Shown piece after piece: positions 26,922-35,784 of a DNA stretch of 64,000 nt. Made by a program: the position numbers and the translations under genes. The notes under the pieces are model-generated. The model did not search any database. It was not told the DNA's origin and was given only the letters and a program-made list of their open reading frames with translations. Positions within the stretch are counted from its first letter, which is position 1. Every line of letters starts with the position of its first letter. Source of the stretch: Actinopolymorpha sp. NPDC004070 (lineage in GTDB: Bacteria > Actinomycetota > Actinomycetes > Propionibacteriales > Actinopolymorphaceae); the NCBI RefSeq assembly GCF_040610475.1, contig NZ_JBEXMJ010000006.1:1-64000 (forward strand), given 5' to 3'.

Positions 26922-27299
26922 TCAGGCCGCGGCCTCGGTCTCGGCCGGCAGCGCCTTCCGGGCCACCTCGACCAGCGCCGTGAACGCGGGGGCGTCGGTG
27001 ACGGCCAGGTCGGCGAGGACCTTGCGGTCGACCTCGACGCCGGCGGCCTTCAGGCCCTGGATCAGGCGGTTGTAGGTGATGCCGTTCTGGCGGGCCGCGG
27101 CGTTGATCCGGGTGATCCACAGCCGGCGGAAGTCACCCTTGCGGGCGCGGCGGTCGCGGTAGGAGTAGACCAGCGAGTGGGTGACCTGCTCCTTCGCCTT
27201 GCGGTAGAGGCGCGATCGCTGGCCGCGGTACCCCTTGGCCTTCTCGAGGACCTCGCGACGCTTCTTGTGGGCGTTGACCGCCCGCTTCACGCGTGCCAC
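26922..27299 (-). CDS. rplT: 50S ribosomal protein L20
   Basis: This 125-residue, basic protein starts [18 protein letters not shown] and has the L20 core [22 protein letters not shown]. It binds 23S rRNA early in 50S assembly. In several bacteria it also represses its own operon through the leader. It is the third gene of the infC operon, 135 nt after rpmI. Confidence 0.98.
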   Translation of the reverse strand: MARVKRAVNAHKKRREVLEKAKGYRGQRSRLYRKAKEQVTHSLVYSYRDRRARKGDFRRLWITRINAAARQNGITYNRLIQGLKAAGVEVDRKVLADLAVTDAPAFTALVEVARKALPAETEAAA

Positions 27300-27434
27300 T
27301 GGCGAACTCCTTGCTCAGACTGCCCCGCTCCGGACGACCGGGCGGGGGAAAACTTCATCGGGACCTGGGACGGGTCCGCGTACGGACCGTGGTGGTGCGG
27401 TGGGACCGGGTGAGCCTGACTCGGAACGGTCGGC

Positions 27435-27629
27435 TCAGAGCCCGAGCAGCCGCTTGACCTTCTTGGCGTCGGCCGGGGCGACCTCGCTCGGAGCGGCCAG
27501 ACGACGGGCACGCTTGGAGTTCTTCTTCTCCATGATGTGACCCCGGTTGGCCTTCTTGTGGATGAGCTTCCCGGACCCGGTGACGCGGAAGCGCTTCTTG
27601 GCCCCGCTGTGGGTCTTCATCTTCGGCAT
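27435..27629 (-). CDS. rpmI: 50S ribosomal protein L35
   Basis: This 64-residue protein starts [20 protein letters not shown], the L35 signature. It lies about 200 nt after infC, and that interval shows no gene. It is cotranscribed with infC and rplT in essentially all bacteria. Confidence 0.98.
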   Translation of the reverse strand: MPKMKTHSGAKKRFRVTGSGKLIHKKANRGHIMEKKNSKRARRLAAPSEVAPADAKKVKRLLGL

Positions 27630-27828
27630 AGTCGTCCCTTGGTTCGACGGTGCAGGGGCGCCTCGTGCACACCTGACAGCTGTCCTGGTGCTGCCCCGCG
27701 ACGGGTCAGCACCGGTTCACACGCGCGGCTCCGCAGTCTGTCATGCGGTGCCGCGCGTCACTCACGGCAGACCGACCGCCCCGGACGGTTGCCCGCCCGG
27801 CGCGCCCGAACTGTCCGATGCGCCCGGG

Positions 27829-28476
27829 TCAGCCCTCGCTGCCGGGAGCCTGGCTGGCGGCAGCGGCGTGCTGGGTGCGTTCGGCCCGCTCGGCTTCCCG
27901 ATCGGCCTCCCGCTCGGCGGCGCGTTTGGCCTTGTCGGCCTCGACGTCGGCGCGAGCCTCGGACTTTCGCTTGTGGGGAGTCACCACCATGATCATGTTG
28001 CGGCCGTCCTGGCGGGGCTGGGACTCCACGAACCCGAGGTCCGCGATGTCCTCCGCCAACCGCTGCAGCAGCCGGAACCCGAGCTCGGGACGCGACTGCT
28101 CCCGGCCACGGAACATGATGGTGATCTTGACCTTGTCTCCTTGCCGGAGGAACCGGACGACGTGACCCTTCTTGGTGTCGTAGTCGTGCGGGTCGATCTT
28201 CGGCCGGAGCTTCATTTCCTTGATGACCGTCTGGGCCTGGTTGCGTCGCGACTCCCGGGCCTTCTGCGCGGTCTCGTACTTGAACTTCCCAAAATCCATC
28301 AGCTTGCAGACCGGCGGCCGGGCTGTCGGTGCGACCTCGACGAGATCGAGGTCGGCTTCCTGAGCCAGCCGCAGCGCATCCTCGATGCGCACGATGCCGA
28401 CCTGCTCGCCGTTCGGCCCTACGAGCCGGACCTCGGGAACCCGGATCCGCTCGTTGATGCGAAGCTCTGTGGCGAT
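27829..28476 (-). CDS. infC: translation initiation factor IF-3, ATC start
   Basis: This 215-residue factor binds the 30S subunit, proofreads start codons and splits ribosomes. The conserved N-domain ([20 protein letters not shown]) only appears when translation begins at ATC at 28476, with AGGAGG 5 nt upstream. Starting at the GTG at 28392 would delete 28 conserved residues. A near-cognate start is the classical infC autoregulation: free IF3 rejects its own AUC/AUU codon. The C-domain ([16 protein letters not shown]) is intact, followed by a charged actinobacterial tail. Confidence 0.95.
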   Translation of the reverse strand: MATELRINERIRVPEVRLVGPNGEQVGIVRIEDALRLAQEADLDLVEVAPTARPPVCKLMDFGKFKYETAQKARESRRNQAQTVIKEMKLRPKIDPHDYDTKKGHVVRFLRQGDKVKITIMFRGREQSRPELGFRLLQRLAEDIADLGFVESQPRQDGRNMIMVVTPHKRKSEARADVEADKAKRAAEREADREAERAERTQHAAAASQAPGSEG

Positions 28477-28509
28477 GGGACCCTCCTGTGGTGTGGTGCG
28501 ACTTCTTCG

Positions 28510-28767
28510 TCAGGCACCGCCGGATGCGGGGCATCCACGGTGGCCGCGGACGCGAAAAAGGCTCCCGCGCCTACCACTCGCGGAAGCCATCGATCCGGTG
28601 CGCGACCTCACCCGCCGGGTGTGTCGCGCTGGACGCCGAGGAAGATCCGGAGATCGGTGCCTTCGGCGGCCGGCCGGAACCCGACGACCTGACGATCGAT
28701 GCGGGTGGGAGATGGACCTCCGCTTGTGACCCGGCCTGATGGGAGACCCACCTACCGGATCGGCCAC
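28510..28767 (-). CDS. possible 85-codon Arg-rich leader ORF of the infC operon
   Basis: A GTG at 28767 lies 5 nt after a -10-like TAGGGT (28773-28778), so a leaderless reading frame could begin there. It runs through the attenuator at 28555-28588 and stops 33 nt before infC. About a quarter of its 85 residues are Arg. Such Arg-rich frames arise by chance in GC-rich DNA, so coding is uncertain. If translated, ribosome position would control the hairpin. Confidence 0.3.
   Translation of the reverse strand: MADPVGGSPIRPGHKRRSISHPHRSSGRRVPAGRRRHRSPDLPRRPARHTRRVRSRTGSMASASGRRGSLFRVRGHRGCPASGGA
28555..28588 (-). terminator. intrinsic terminator/attenuator in the infC leader
   Basis: On the minus strand GGCTTCCGCG, a 9-nt loop, CGCGGGAGCC and then TTTTT form a 10-bp stem with one G.U pair plus a U-run. 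It lies ~80 nt upstream of the infC start and so inside the transcript. Immediately before it is a second stable stem, GCGCGAC...GTCGCGC (about 28602-28631) enclosing CACCC...GGGTG. Conditional termination of the IF3-L35-L20 operon is therefore likely. The signal that relieves it is unknown. Confidence 0.7.
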
Positions 28768-28799
28768 CGGCAACCCTACCAGGCGCGGGGACGAGCCGC

Positions 28800-29735
28800 C
28801 TACCGCCCGGTCCGGGCCGGGTGGTGAGCCGGCGAGGGCAGGGCGTACCGCCGGAGGAACTCCCACCCGATCGTGGCCGCGTCCAGCCGGCACCGCCCGC
28901 CCACCGGCCACACGTGGGCGCAGGGGTGGGAACGGATCTCCACCACCGAGCCGGGAGCGCGGGCCGCGATCGTGCGAGGAAGGTCCGAAACGGGCGGAAA
29001 CGTCGCGTGCAGCCAGTCGATCCGGCCGCCGTCGTACGGGACCACCTCGTCGGAGGTCCCGTGGATCTCCAGGTAACGGATGGGTGCGCCGCCGCGGCAC
29101 CGGCCGACCAGCGCACCGGCCACGCCGACACCCGCGGCGAACAGGTGCGGGCGTTCGCACAGCGTGTGCAGCGTCATCATCGCGCCGTTGGAGAAGCCCA
29201 TGAGGTAGATGCGCCGGGGATCGATCCCCGGCACCCGGTGGCGGACGTCGGCCACCACGTCGGTGAGGTACTCCACGTCCTTCGCGTGGTGGGCGTTGCT
29301 CCAGCCGCAGCAGCCGTCGGCGTCCCAGGAACGCCTGGCGCCGACGCCGTACGCCACCACGTAGCCGCGTCGGGCGGCCCGCGTCTGGAACTGCCCGATG
29401 TGCTCCATCCGTTGCCAGGTGCCGCCGAAGGAGTGGAGGACGAGCAGCAGCGGGCGGCGCGCGCCCCAGGGAGCCGGTGCCGGTGTGGGCAGGACGTACG
29501 TGCGGCCGTCGGCGAGGCGGACCTGACGGGGCAGCGCGCCCGGGTGCCGGGTACCGGGCGGCCCGGAGGTGGCCGGCGACGCAGGAGTCGCGCCGGGGGT
29601 GGGCGTGCCCACCCTGGCCTCGGCGGTCCGGTCGCGGCCGTGTCCACCGAGGCTCGCACAGCCTCCGAGAGCGGTCGCCAGCGCGAGGACGCAGGACACG
29701 AGTGCGGCCAGGCGAACGCGTCGGCGACTCGGCAT
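28800..29735 (-). CDS. lipoprotein esterase of the PHB-depolymerase/feruloyl-esterase-like family (LpqC type)
   Basis: This 311-residue protein has a lipoprotein signal (basic start, hydrophobic core, lipobox LGGC at ~22-25) and a Ser/Thr/Pro-rich linker. An alpha/beta-hydrolase domain follows with nucleophile motif GFSNGA, HGTSDEVVPY for the Asp, and a C-terminal CAHVWP His. CCGW and CRGG/CRLD cysteines may form disulfides outside the cell. Substrate is unknown. The ATG at 29735 lies 6 nt after a -10 TAAGGT (29742-29747), suggesting a leaderless mRNA. It is divergent from the kinase gene. Confidence 0.82.
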   Translation of the reverse strand: MPSRRRVRLAALVSCVLALATALGGCASLGGHGRDRTAEARVGTPTPGATPASPATSGPPGTRHPGALPRQVRLADGRTYVLPTPAPAPWGARRPLLLVLHSFGGTWQRMEHIGQFQTRAARRGYVVAYGVGARRSWDADGCCGWSNAHHAKDVEYLTDVVADVRHRVPGIDPRRIYLMGFSNGAMMTLHTLCERPHLFAAGVGVAGALVGRCRGGAPIRYLEIHGTSDEVVPYDGGRIDWLHATFPPVSDLPRTIAARAPGSVVEIRSHPCAHVWPVGGRCRLDAATIGWEFLRRYALPSPAHHPARTGR

Positions 29736-29847
29736 GGCGCGACCTTAACGGCTTCGGCCGTACGACGCGGCCGTACAGACGCGGGCGCGTTGCCGTAGGA
29801 CGTGGGCGTACGGCAACGGGCGCACCCGAAAGCCCTACGCTGCTCGC

Positions 29848-30438
29848 GTGCCGTCCTCCTCTCCCCCGCTGCGGCCCGCACTGGCGCGGCCGGACACCTT
29901 CGCCGCACGGGTGCTCGCCGCGCCGCCGCGGCTGGGACCGGTCCGTCTGGTGTGCGTCGACGGCCCGGCGTGTTCGGGCAAGACCACGCTGGCCGCCAGG
30001 CTGGCGAAGGCCCTGGGCGACGTGCCGACCGTGCACATGGACGACCTGTACGAGGGCTGGGACGGCCTGCCCACGGTGGCCGGCCGGTTGCGTACCTGGC
30101 TGCTGGAACCACTGGGTGCGGGACGGCCCGGACGCTACCGCCGCTTCGACTGGCCGCGCGGTGAGTACGCCGAATGGCACGAGGTGCCGGTACGTCCCGC
30201 GCTGGTGGTCGAGGGCGTCGGGTCGGCGAGCCGGGTGGTGGAGGGCCTGGCCACCTCGAAGCTGTGGGTGGAGGCGCCCGAGGATGTGCGCCGCGCCCGG
30301 GCGGCCGCCCGCGACGGCGGGGCGTTCGAGCCGTACTGGGACGCGTGGGCGAAGGCCGAGCGGGACCACTTCGCCGCGGAGGACACCCGGCGCCGTGCCG
30401 ACCTTCGCGTCGACGGCGTGTCCGGCGCCTACGGCTGA
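29848..30438 (+). CDS. uridine-kinase-like P-loop NTPase
   Basis: This 196-residue cytoplasmic protein has Walker A GPACSGKTT at ~38-46, HMDDLYEGW resembling the uridine-kinase substrate motif, and VVEGVGS. Many actinobacteria carry this small (d)NMP/uridine kinase-like protein without a proven substrate. The GTG at 29848 lies 6 nt after the -10 TACGCT (29836-29841) with no ribosome-binding site, so it is probably leaderless. The last seven codons are duplicated just downstream (30418-30459). Confidence 0.82.
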   Translation: MPSSSPPLRPALARPDTFAARVLAAPPRLGPVRLVCVDGPACSGKTTLAARLAKALGDVPTVHMDDLYEGWDGLPTVAGRLRTWLLEPLGAGRPGRYRRFDWPRGEYAEWHEVPVRPALVVEGVGSASRVVEGLATSKLWVEAPEDVRRARAAARDGGAFEPYWDAWAKAERDHFAAEDTRRRADLRVDGVSGAYG

Positions 30439-30459
30439 GTGTCCGGCGCCTACGGCTGA
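30418..30459. repeat. 21-bp perfect tandem duplication at convergent gene ends
   Basis: The 21-bp unit occupies 30418-30438 and again 30439-30459. Copy 1 is the 3' end and stop of the kinase gene. Copy 2 supplies the TAG stop (30450-30452) of the convergent CoA-transferase. Confidence 0.95.
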
Positions 30460-31655
30460 CCAGGGTCGCGGTCGAGTTCGTCCAGCCAGGCGAGCACCTC
30501 GGCGGTGTGCTGCCCGAGCGTCGGCGGGGCCAGGTGCGTCTGCCGCCCGCCCGCCTGACGTTCGTCGTCCAGCCGGATCGGCGGGCCGGGCAGGTTGATC
30601 CGGCCCAGCGTGGCGTGGTCGACCTCGATCACCAGTCCCTGGGACCGGGTCTGCTCCCACTCGTACACCTGGTCGATGGTCTTCACCTCGCCGGCCGGTA
30701 CGCCGACCTCGGCCAACCGCGGCAGCAGCCGGCTCACCGGCCAGGACGCGAACGCCGCCTCCACCGCGGCGACCACCCGGTCCATCGCGCCGACGCGGTC
30801 GGCGTTGGTGGCGAAGCCGGGCTCGTCCACGGGCAGCCCGAACGCCGGCGCGAACCGCCGCCACAACTGTTCGCTGCCGACCGAGATCTGCACCAGTCCG
30901 TCGGAGCAGTGGAACAGGCCGTACGGGCAGATCGAGGGATGGTGGTTGCCCTGCGCCTGCGGTACCTCGCCGGCGACGGTGTACCGCGTTCCCTGGTAGG
31001 CGTGCACGCCGACCACGGCGGCCAGCAGCGAGGTGCGCACCACCCGGCCGCGGCCGGTGGTGTGGCGTTCGTGCAGGGCGGCGACGACGCCGTACGCGCC
31101 GTACATCCCGGCCAGCAGGTCCGCGATCGGTACGCCGACCCGCACGGGCTCACCCGGCCCGGGCCCGGTCACCGACATCAGCCCGGCCTCGCCCTGGGCG
31201 ATCTGGTCATAGCCCGCGCGCTGACCCTCCGGCCCGTCGTGGCCGAACCCGGTGATGGACAGCACCACCAGCCGCGGATTGGCGGAGGTGAGCGACTCGA
31301 CGGAGAAGCCGAGCCGGTCGAGTACGCCCGGCCGGAAGTTCTCCACCAGGACATCGGCGCGGGCGAGCAACCGGCCGAGGTCGCGCCGGCCCTCCTCGGA
31401 CTTCAGGTCGAGGACGACGGATTCCTTGTTGCGGTTGCAGGACAGGAAGTACGTCGCCTCGGTCGCGTCGGGCGGGCCCACGAACGGCGGCCCCCACCCG
31501 CGTGAGTCGTCACCGCCGTCGGGGTGCTCGACCTTGACCACCCGCGCGCCGAGGTCGCCCAGCATCATCGCCGCGTGCGGCCCGGCCAGCGCTCGGGACA
31601 GGTCGACCACCAGCACTCCGTCGAGCGGTCCGCGCCCCGCGTTTCCGCCGGTCAC
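30450..31655 (-). CDS. CaiB/BaiF family CoA-transferase
   Basis: This ~401-residue class III CoA-transferase moves CoA between carboxylic acids through an Asp-bound intermediate. Family features: LDGVLVVDLSRALAGP at the N-terminus, the RNKESVVLDLK segment, LVENFRPG, and IADLLAGMYG containing the presumed catalytic Asp. The GTG at 31655 fits the family start; an ATG at 31724 with a weak AGGTG is an alternative that adds 23 residues. Acyl substrate unknown and no pathway partner is adjacent. Confidence 0.85.
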   Translation of the reverse strand: MTGGNAGRGPLDGVLVVDLSRALAGPHAAMMLGDLGARVVKVEHPDGGDDSRGWGPPFVGPPDATEATYFLSCNRNKESVVLDLKSEEGRRDLGRLLARADVLVENFRPGVLDRLGFSVESLTSANPRLVVLSITGFGHDGPEGQRAGYDQIAQGEAGLMSVTGPGPGEPVRVGVPIADLLAGMYGAYGVVAALHERHTTGRGRVVRTSLLAAVVGVHAYQGTRYTVAGEVPQAQGNHHPSICPYGLFHCSDGLVQISVGSEQLWRRFAPAFGLPVDEPGFATNADRVGAMDRVVAAVEAAFASWPVSRLLPRLAEVGVPAGEVKTIDQVYEWEQTRSQGLVIEVDHATLGRINLPGPPIRLDDERQAGGRQTHLAPPTLGQHTAEVLAWLDELDRDPGQP

Positions 31656-31958
31656 GACGCCGGCCCGCGGGAAGGGACCGCCGCGAAGGGGTGTTCGTGC
31701 CCGGGTTCGTCTGCCATGCTGCACCTGCGGGACATCGGCGGCTCCTGTCTCCGTCGTGACTGGGCGGCATGCCGCCGCGGGCGGGCTTCACGTCCGCAGC
31801 ACATCATCGGGTGCACCTCGCACGAAGGAATTGGCACCATCCGGCCATTCCGTGTCCGGCGTCTCCGGCACCCGATTCTTCAACCCTGGTTCGGGTTCCG
31901 CGCTGTCCGCAGGGCATCTGCCCGCGAACCGGGGCGAGCGAAACGGAGAGTTCCGGCC
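31656..31958. other. intergenic region between divergent CoA-transferase and ABC exporter
   Basis: No convincing gene or RNA is seen here. A small inverted repeat AACCC-TGGTTC-GGGTT (31882-31897) is the only symmetrical element noticed. Confidence 0.5.
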
Positions 31959-33929
31959 TTGGCGCGACCACCTTCGCGACGTCCCCGGCCAGTGCCCGAA
32001 CGGTTTCGTGTGCGCGCGTTCGGGCGCGTTCGAAACCGGCTGCGAAACGCGGGCGCACTGGCGATCCTGTTGTGGCGGGCCGACCGTCGGCTCACCCTCT
32101 GGCTGGCGTTCCTGACCGTCGTGCTCGGTGTGCTGCCGAACGCGACGGCGGTGGCGAGCGGGGCGTTCGTCGGGTCCGTTCCCGGCGCGGTGGGCCACGG
32201 TCCGGCGTCCCCGGCGGGCCGGGAGGCGCTGACCTGGCTCGGCCTGGTGTCGCTCGGCTTCCTCGCCGGCGGAGTGGGCCTGGCCGGCTCCCGGCTGCTG
32301 TGCGAGCTGATGAACACCCGGCTCACCCACGCCCTCGCCGCCACGGTCGGCGGGGCCGCCCTGGGCACCGCAGACCTGACCCGGCTGGCCGACCCCACCG
32401 TCACCGCCGACCTCGCCGCGGTCGAGGAGTTCGAGCGTTCCGACCTGCACCTGCAGACCGCCTGGTCGGTACGGATGCTGCTCACCATGCGCACGGCGGG
32501 GCTGTGCGCGGCCGGGATCCTCGCCACCTTCGCCTGGTGGGCGCCGGTGGTGCTGGTGGCCGGCTGGTCGGTCACCAACCTGGCGTCCCACCGCTGGATG
32601 CGCCGGGGATTCACCGCCGTACGCGAGGACAGCGGCGGGGCGCTGCGGCGGGCGGACTATCTGCGCGGGCTGCTGGTCGACCCGCCGGCGGCCGCGGAGG
32701 TTCGCGTCTTCGGCCTGGCCGGCTGGCTCGGCGAGGAATACACCCGCACCTGGCGGGCGGCGATGGAGGTGGTGTGGCGGGCTCGGCGTACCAACGCGTG
32801 GTCGCTCGTCCTCGGCACCGCCGCACTGCTGGCCTGCCACGGCGTGGTGCTCGCGGCGCTGGTGCAGCGGACCGGCCGGGGCGGCCTCGGCGCCGGGGCG
32901 GTCACCGTCTACGGATTGTCGGTCATCGGAGTCGGGGAGCTCGGCTTCCTCGGCCCGCCGCAGTGGCGGGTCGCCCGGGCGACGGCACTGGCCCGGCAGG
33001 CGCTGGACCTGTCCGAACGTCTGGGCCCTCCGCTCGACGCGCCGCGTACCGACCCGCGACCCGAGCCGCCGCCCGCCACAGCGGTTCCGCGCGTACCGGC
33101 GCCGGTGGAGGTACGCCTGACCGACGTGTCCTTCCGCTATCCCGGCCGTACCGCGCCGGTGATGCGGGGCCTCGACCTGCGAATTCCGCCCGGCCAGTCG
33201 GTGGCCGTCGTGGGCGCCAACGGCGCGGGCAAGACGACGTTGACGAAGCTGGTCTGCGGGCTGTTTCCGCCCGGCGGCGGCAGCGTCCTGCTGGACGGCG
33301 TGGACCCGCGGGCGTACCGACCCGGCGGCACGGCCCACGGCCCGGCGGGCCGGGTGGCGGTGATCTTCCAGGACTTCCTGCGGTACGAGCTGTCGCTGCG
33401 CGACAACGTGGGCCTGGGCAGCCTCCCGCTGCTGGGCGACGAACGGGCTCTCGGGGAGGCGCTCCGCGACGCGGGCGGGGCGAACCTCCTCACCGACCTC
33501 CCGGCGGGATGGGACACCGTCCTGGCGCGCGGCTACGACGGCGGTGTCGACCTGTCCGGCGGTCAGTGGCAGAAGGTCGCGCTGGCCCGCGCGCTCGTGG
33601 CGGTGCGCGGTGGGGCGGGGCTGCTGATCCTGGACGAGCCGACTGCCAACCTGGACGTCCGCGCGGAGACCGAACTCTTCGACCGCTTCCTGTCCCTCAC
33701 CCGCGACGTCACGACGATTCTCGTCACGCACCGGCTGGCCGGCGTCCGGCACGCGGACCGGATCGTCGTCCTGTCCGACGGCAGGGTGGCCGAGGACGGC
33801 GACCACGACACGTTGCTGGCTGCCGGAGGCCAGTACGCCCGGATGTTCCGGCTGCAGGCCGAGCGGTTCGCGGACCACCCGGATGGGGCGACCGGGGTTG
33901 CCGAGGCGACGGGAGCAGTCGATGCGTGA
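31959..33929 (+). CDS. ABC exporter half-transporter 1 (membrane domain fused to ATPase)
   Basis: This ~656-residue protein has a basic N-terminus, about six membrane helices across residues ~35-340, then an ATPase domain. The ATPase has Walker A GANGAGKTT, Q-loop FQDFLRYEL, signature LSGGQWQKV, Walker B LLILDEPTANLD and H-loop THR. All catalytic residues look intact. The TTG at 31959 has GGAGAG 8 nt upstream; a GTG at 32010 is an alternative. Its stop overlaps the next half-transporter by 8 nt, so a heterodimer is likely. The substrate is unknown; no biosynthetic or peptide gene is next to it. Confidence 0.82.
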   Translation: MARPPSRRPRPVPERFRVRAFGRVRNRLRNAGALAILLWRADRRLTLWLAFLTVVLGVLPNATAVASGAFVGSVPGAVGHGPASPAGREALTWLGLVSLGFLAGGVGLAGSRLLCELMNTRLTHALAATVGGAALGTADLTRLADPTVTADLAAVEEFERSDLHLQTAWSVRMLLTMRTAGLCAAGILATFAWWAPVVLVAGWSVTNLASHRWMRRGFTAVREDSGGALRRADYLRGLLVDPPAAAEVRVFGLAGWLGEEYTRTWRAAMEVVWRARRTNAWSLVLGTAALLACHGVVLAALVQRTGRGGLGAGAVTVYGLSVIGVGELGFLGPPQWRVARATALARQALDLSERLGPPLDAPRTDPRPEPPPATAVPRVPAPVEVRLTDVSFRYPGRTAPVMRGLDLRIPPGQSVAVVGANGAGKTTLTKLVCGLFPPGGGSVLLDGVDPRAYRPGGTAHGPAGRVAVIFQDFLRYELSLRDNVGLGSLPLLGDERALGEALRDAGGANLLTDLPAGWDTVLARGYDGGVDLSGGQWQKVALARALVAVRGGAGLLILDEPTANLDVRAETELFDRFLSLTRDVTTILVTHRLAGVRHADRIVVLSDGRVAEDGDHDTLLAAGGQYARMFRLQAERFADHPDGATGVAEATGAVDA

Positions 33930-35700
33930 GCACTGGGCCGACCTCGTCCTGCTGGTGCGCACGGCTGTGCGCACCGACCCGTGGCGTTCCCTCGGCAGCC
34001 TGCTGGAGCCCCTGGGCAGCCTGATGTTCCCACTGTTCGGCTGGTTCCTCGGCCTGCTGGTGGACGGCCTGCTGACCCACGACGACGCCCGGCTGAGGAC
34101 CGCCGCCGCGGGACTGCTGGCCACGATCGCCCTGCGCTACGTCGCGGCGTACGCCGGCACAGCGATCCGCACCGGGCTGGCCGAGCGGGTGGGGTTCGCG
34201 TTCGACGAGGAGATCGCCCGGCTGGCCGGGGGGCTGCCGGGCCTCGCCCACCAGGAGCACACCGGCTACCGCGACCGGCTGGAGTTGCTGCGCCAGAGCC
34301 AGGGCGCGCTCGGTCAGTCGCTCAACCACGTGGTCTCCACCGCCAACGCGGTCGTCGGCGCGCTCGGCACCGCGGTCGTCCTGGTGCTGGTGCACCCACT
34401 GGTCCTGCTGCTGGTGCTGTTCGCGCTGCCGGCGCTTCCGCTCGCGGCGCTGCAGCAGCGCGGTCACGCGCGTGCCGAGGAGGCCTCCGCCGCGCCGGCC
34501 CGGCTGGCCCGGCACCTGCGCGGCCTGGCTCTCGATCCCCGGGCCGCGCCCGAACTCCGGGTCCTCGGGCTGGGACCGGAGGTGCTGGAGCGCCTGGACC
34601 GTGCGTGGACCGCTGCCCGCGGGCCGCTGCACCGGGCGCAGGCGGTGGCGTTCGGCATCTCCGCCGTACGGTCCCTCGTCTTCGCGGTCGGCTTCGCGCT
34701 CGCCGTGGGGTTCGTGCTGTGGCGGGCCGCGCGCGGGCAGGCGAACGCCGGCGAGGTGGTCACCGCGGTGGTCGTCTGCCAGCAGGTGCAGAACCAGGTC
34801 CTGGGACCGGCGTACGGGCTGGCCGGCATGGGACGGGTGCTGCGGGCCGCCGGCAGGCTGCGCTGGCTGCGTGCCCACGCGGCCGCCGCCACCGCCGGCC
34901 TGGGCGATCGGCCGGCGCCGGACAGCCTGGGTTCGGGCATCGAGCTGTCGGAGGTGTCCTTCCGCTACCCCGGCACCGAGACGTGGGTGCTGCGCGACGT
35001 CTCGGTGCGGATCCCGCCCGGAACGGTCGTCGCGGTCGTCGGCGAGAACGGCGCGGGCAAGTCGACGGTGGTGAAGCTGCTGACCAGGCTGTACGAACCC
35101 ACCCGGGGCCGGGTGCTGGTGGCCGGCACGGAGCTCGCCGAGGTGTCACCGCAGGACTGGCGGCGACGGGTGTCCGGCGCGTTCCAGGACTTCGCCCGGC
35201 CGGAGTTCGCCGCGTCGTACGCGGTGGGGCTGGGCGACCTGCCCCACCGCGACGACCTCCCGGCCGTGCGGGCCGCGCTCGCCCGGGCGACCACCACCGA
35301 CCTGTTCAGCGCGCTGCCGCAGGGGCCGGCCACCCAGCTCGGCTCGACCTGGCCGGGTGGTGTGGACCTGTCCACCGGCCAGTGGCAACAACTCGCGCTC
35401 GGCCGGGCGCTGATGCGGCCGGCCCCGTTGCTGGTCTGCTTCGACGAGCCGACCGCGAGCCTGGACGCCCCGACCGAGCACGCGCTGTTCGAGCGCTACG
35501 CCGCGGCCGCCCGAGCGGGCCGGGCGGCCGGGGCGGTGACCGTGCTGGTGTCCCACCGGTTCTCGACGGTCCGGTCGGCCGACCTCATCCTCGTGGTCGA
35601 CCGGGGCCGGATCGCCGAGGCGGGCACGCACGCGGACCTGATGGAGCGGGCCGGGCTGTATGCCGAGTTGTACGCCATGCAGGCGCGCTCGCACGCCTGA
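33922..35700 (+). CDS. ABC exporter half-transporter 2 with altered signature motif
   Basis: This 592-residue protein has a membrane domain over residues ~20-300 followed by an ATPase with Walker A GENGAGKST, Q-loop FQDFARPEF, Walker B LLVCFDEPTASLD and H-loop SHR. The signature is LSTGQ rather than LSGGQ, a substitution seen in asymmetric heterodimeric exporters where one ATP site is weakened. The ATG at 33922 has GGGAG 6 nt upstream and overlaps gene 1 by 8 nt, so both are translated together. The pair ends 84 nt from the convergent histidine kinase gene. Confidence 0.85.
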   Translation: MREHWADLVLLVRTAVRTDPWRSLGSLLEPLGSLMFPLFGWFLGLLVDGLLTHDDARLRTAAAGLLATIALRYVAAYAGTAIRTGLAERVGFAFDEEIARLAGGLPGLAHQEHTGYRDRLELLRQSQGALGQSLNHVVSTANAVVGALGTAVVLVLVHPLVLLLVLFALPALPLAALQQRGHARAEEASAAPARLARHLRGLALDPRAAPELRVLGLGPEVLERLDRAWTAARGPLHRAQAVAFGISAVRSLVFAVGFALAVGFVLWRAARGQANAGEVVTAVVVCQQVQNQVLGPAYGLAGMGRVLRAAGRLRWLRAHAAAATAGLGDRPAPDSLGSGIELSEVSFRYPGTETWVLRDVSVRIPPGTVVAVVGENGAGKSTVVKLLTRLYEPTRGRVLVAGTELAEVSPQDWRRRVSGAFQDFARPEFAASYAVGLGDLPHRDDLPAVRAALARATTTDLFSALPQGPATQLGSTWPGGVDLSTGQWQQLALGRALMRPAPLLVCFDEPTASLDAPTEHALFERYAAAARAGRAAGAVTVLVSHRFSTVRSADLILVVDRGRIAEAGTHADLMERAGLYAELYAMQARSHA

Positions 35701-35784
35701 CCCCGCTCCATGCAGGCCGCGAGGTCACCGGGTGTTCGTCAGGTCCAGGCCGGCGCGGATCTCCCGGGCCAGGTCGTAGGCGGC

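Noticed and set aside
28510..30864. 784-codon minus-strand frame spanning LpqC and beyond
   Set aside because: The composition is Arg/Pro/Gly-rich without any family motif, and it overlaps the LpqC gene in another frame. Only its last 85 codons are kept as a tentative leader ORF.
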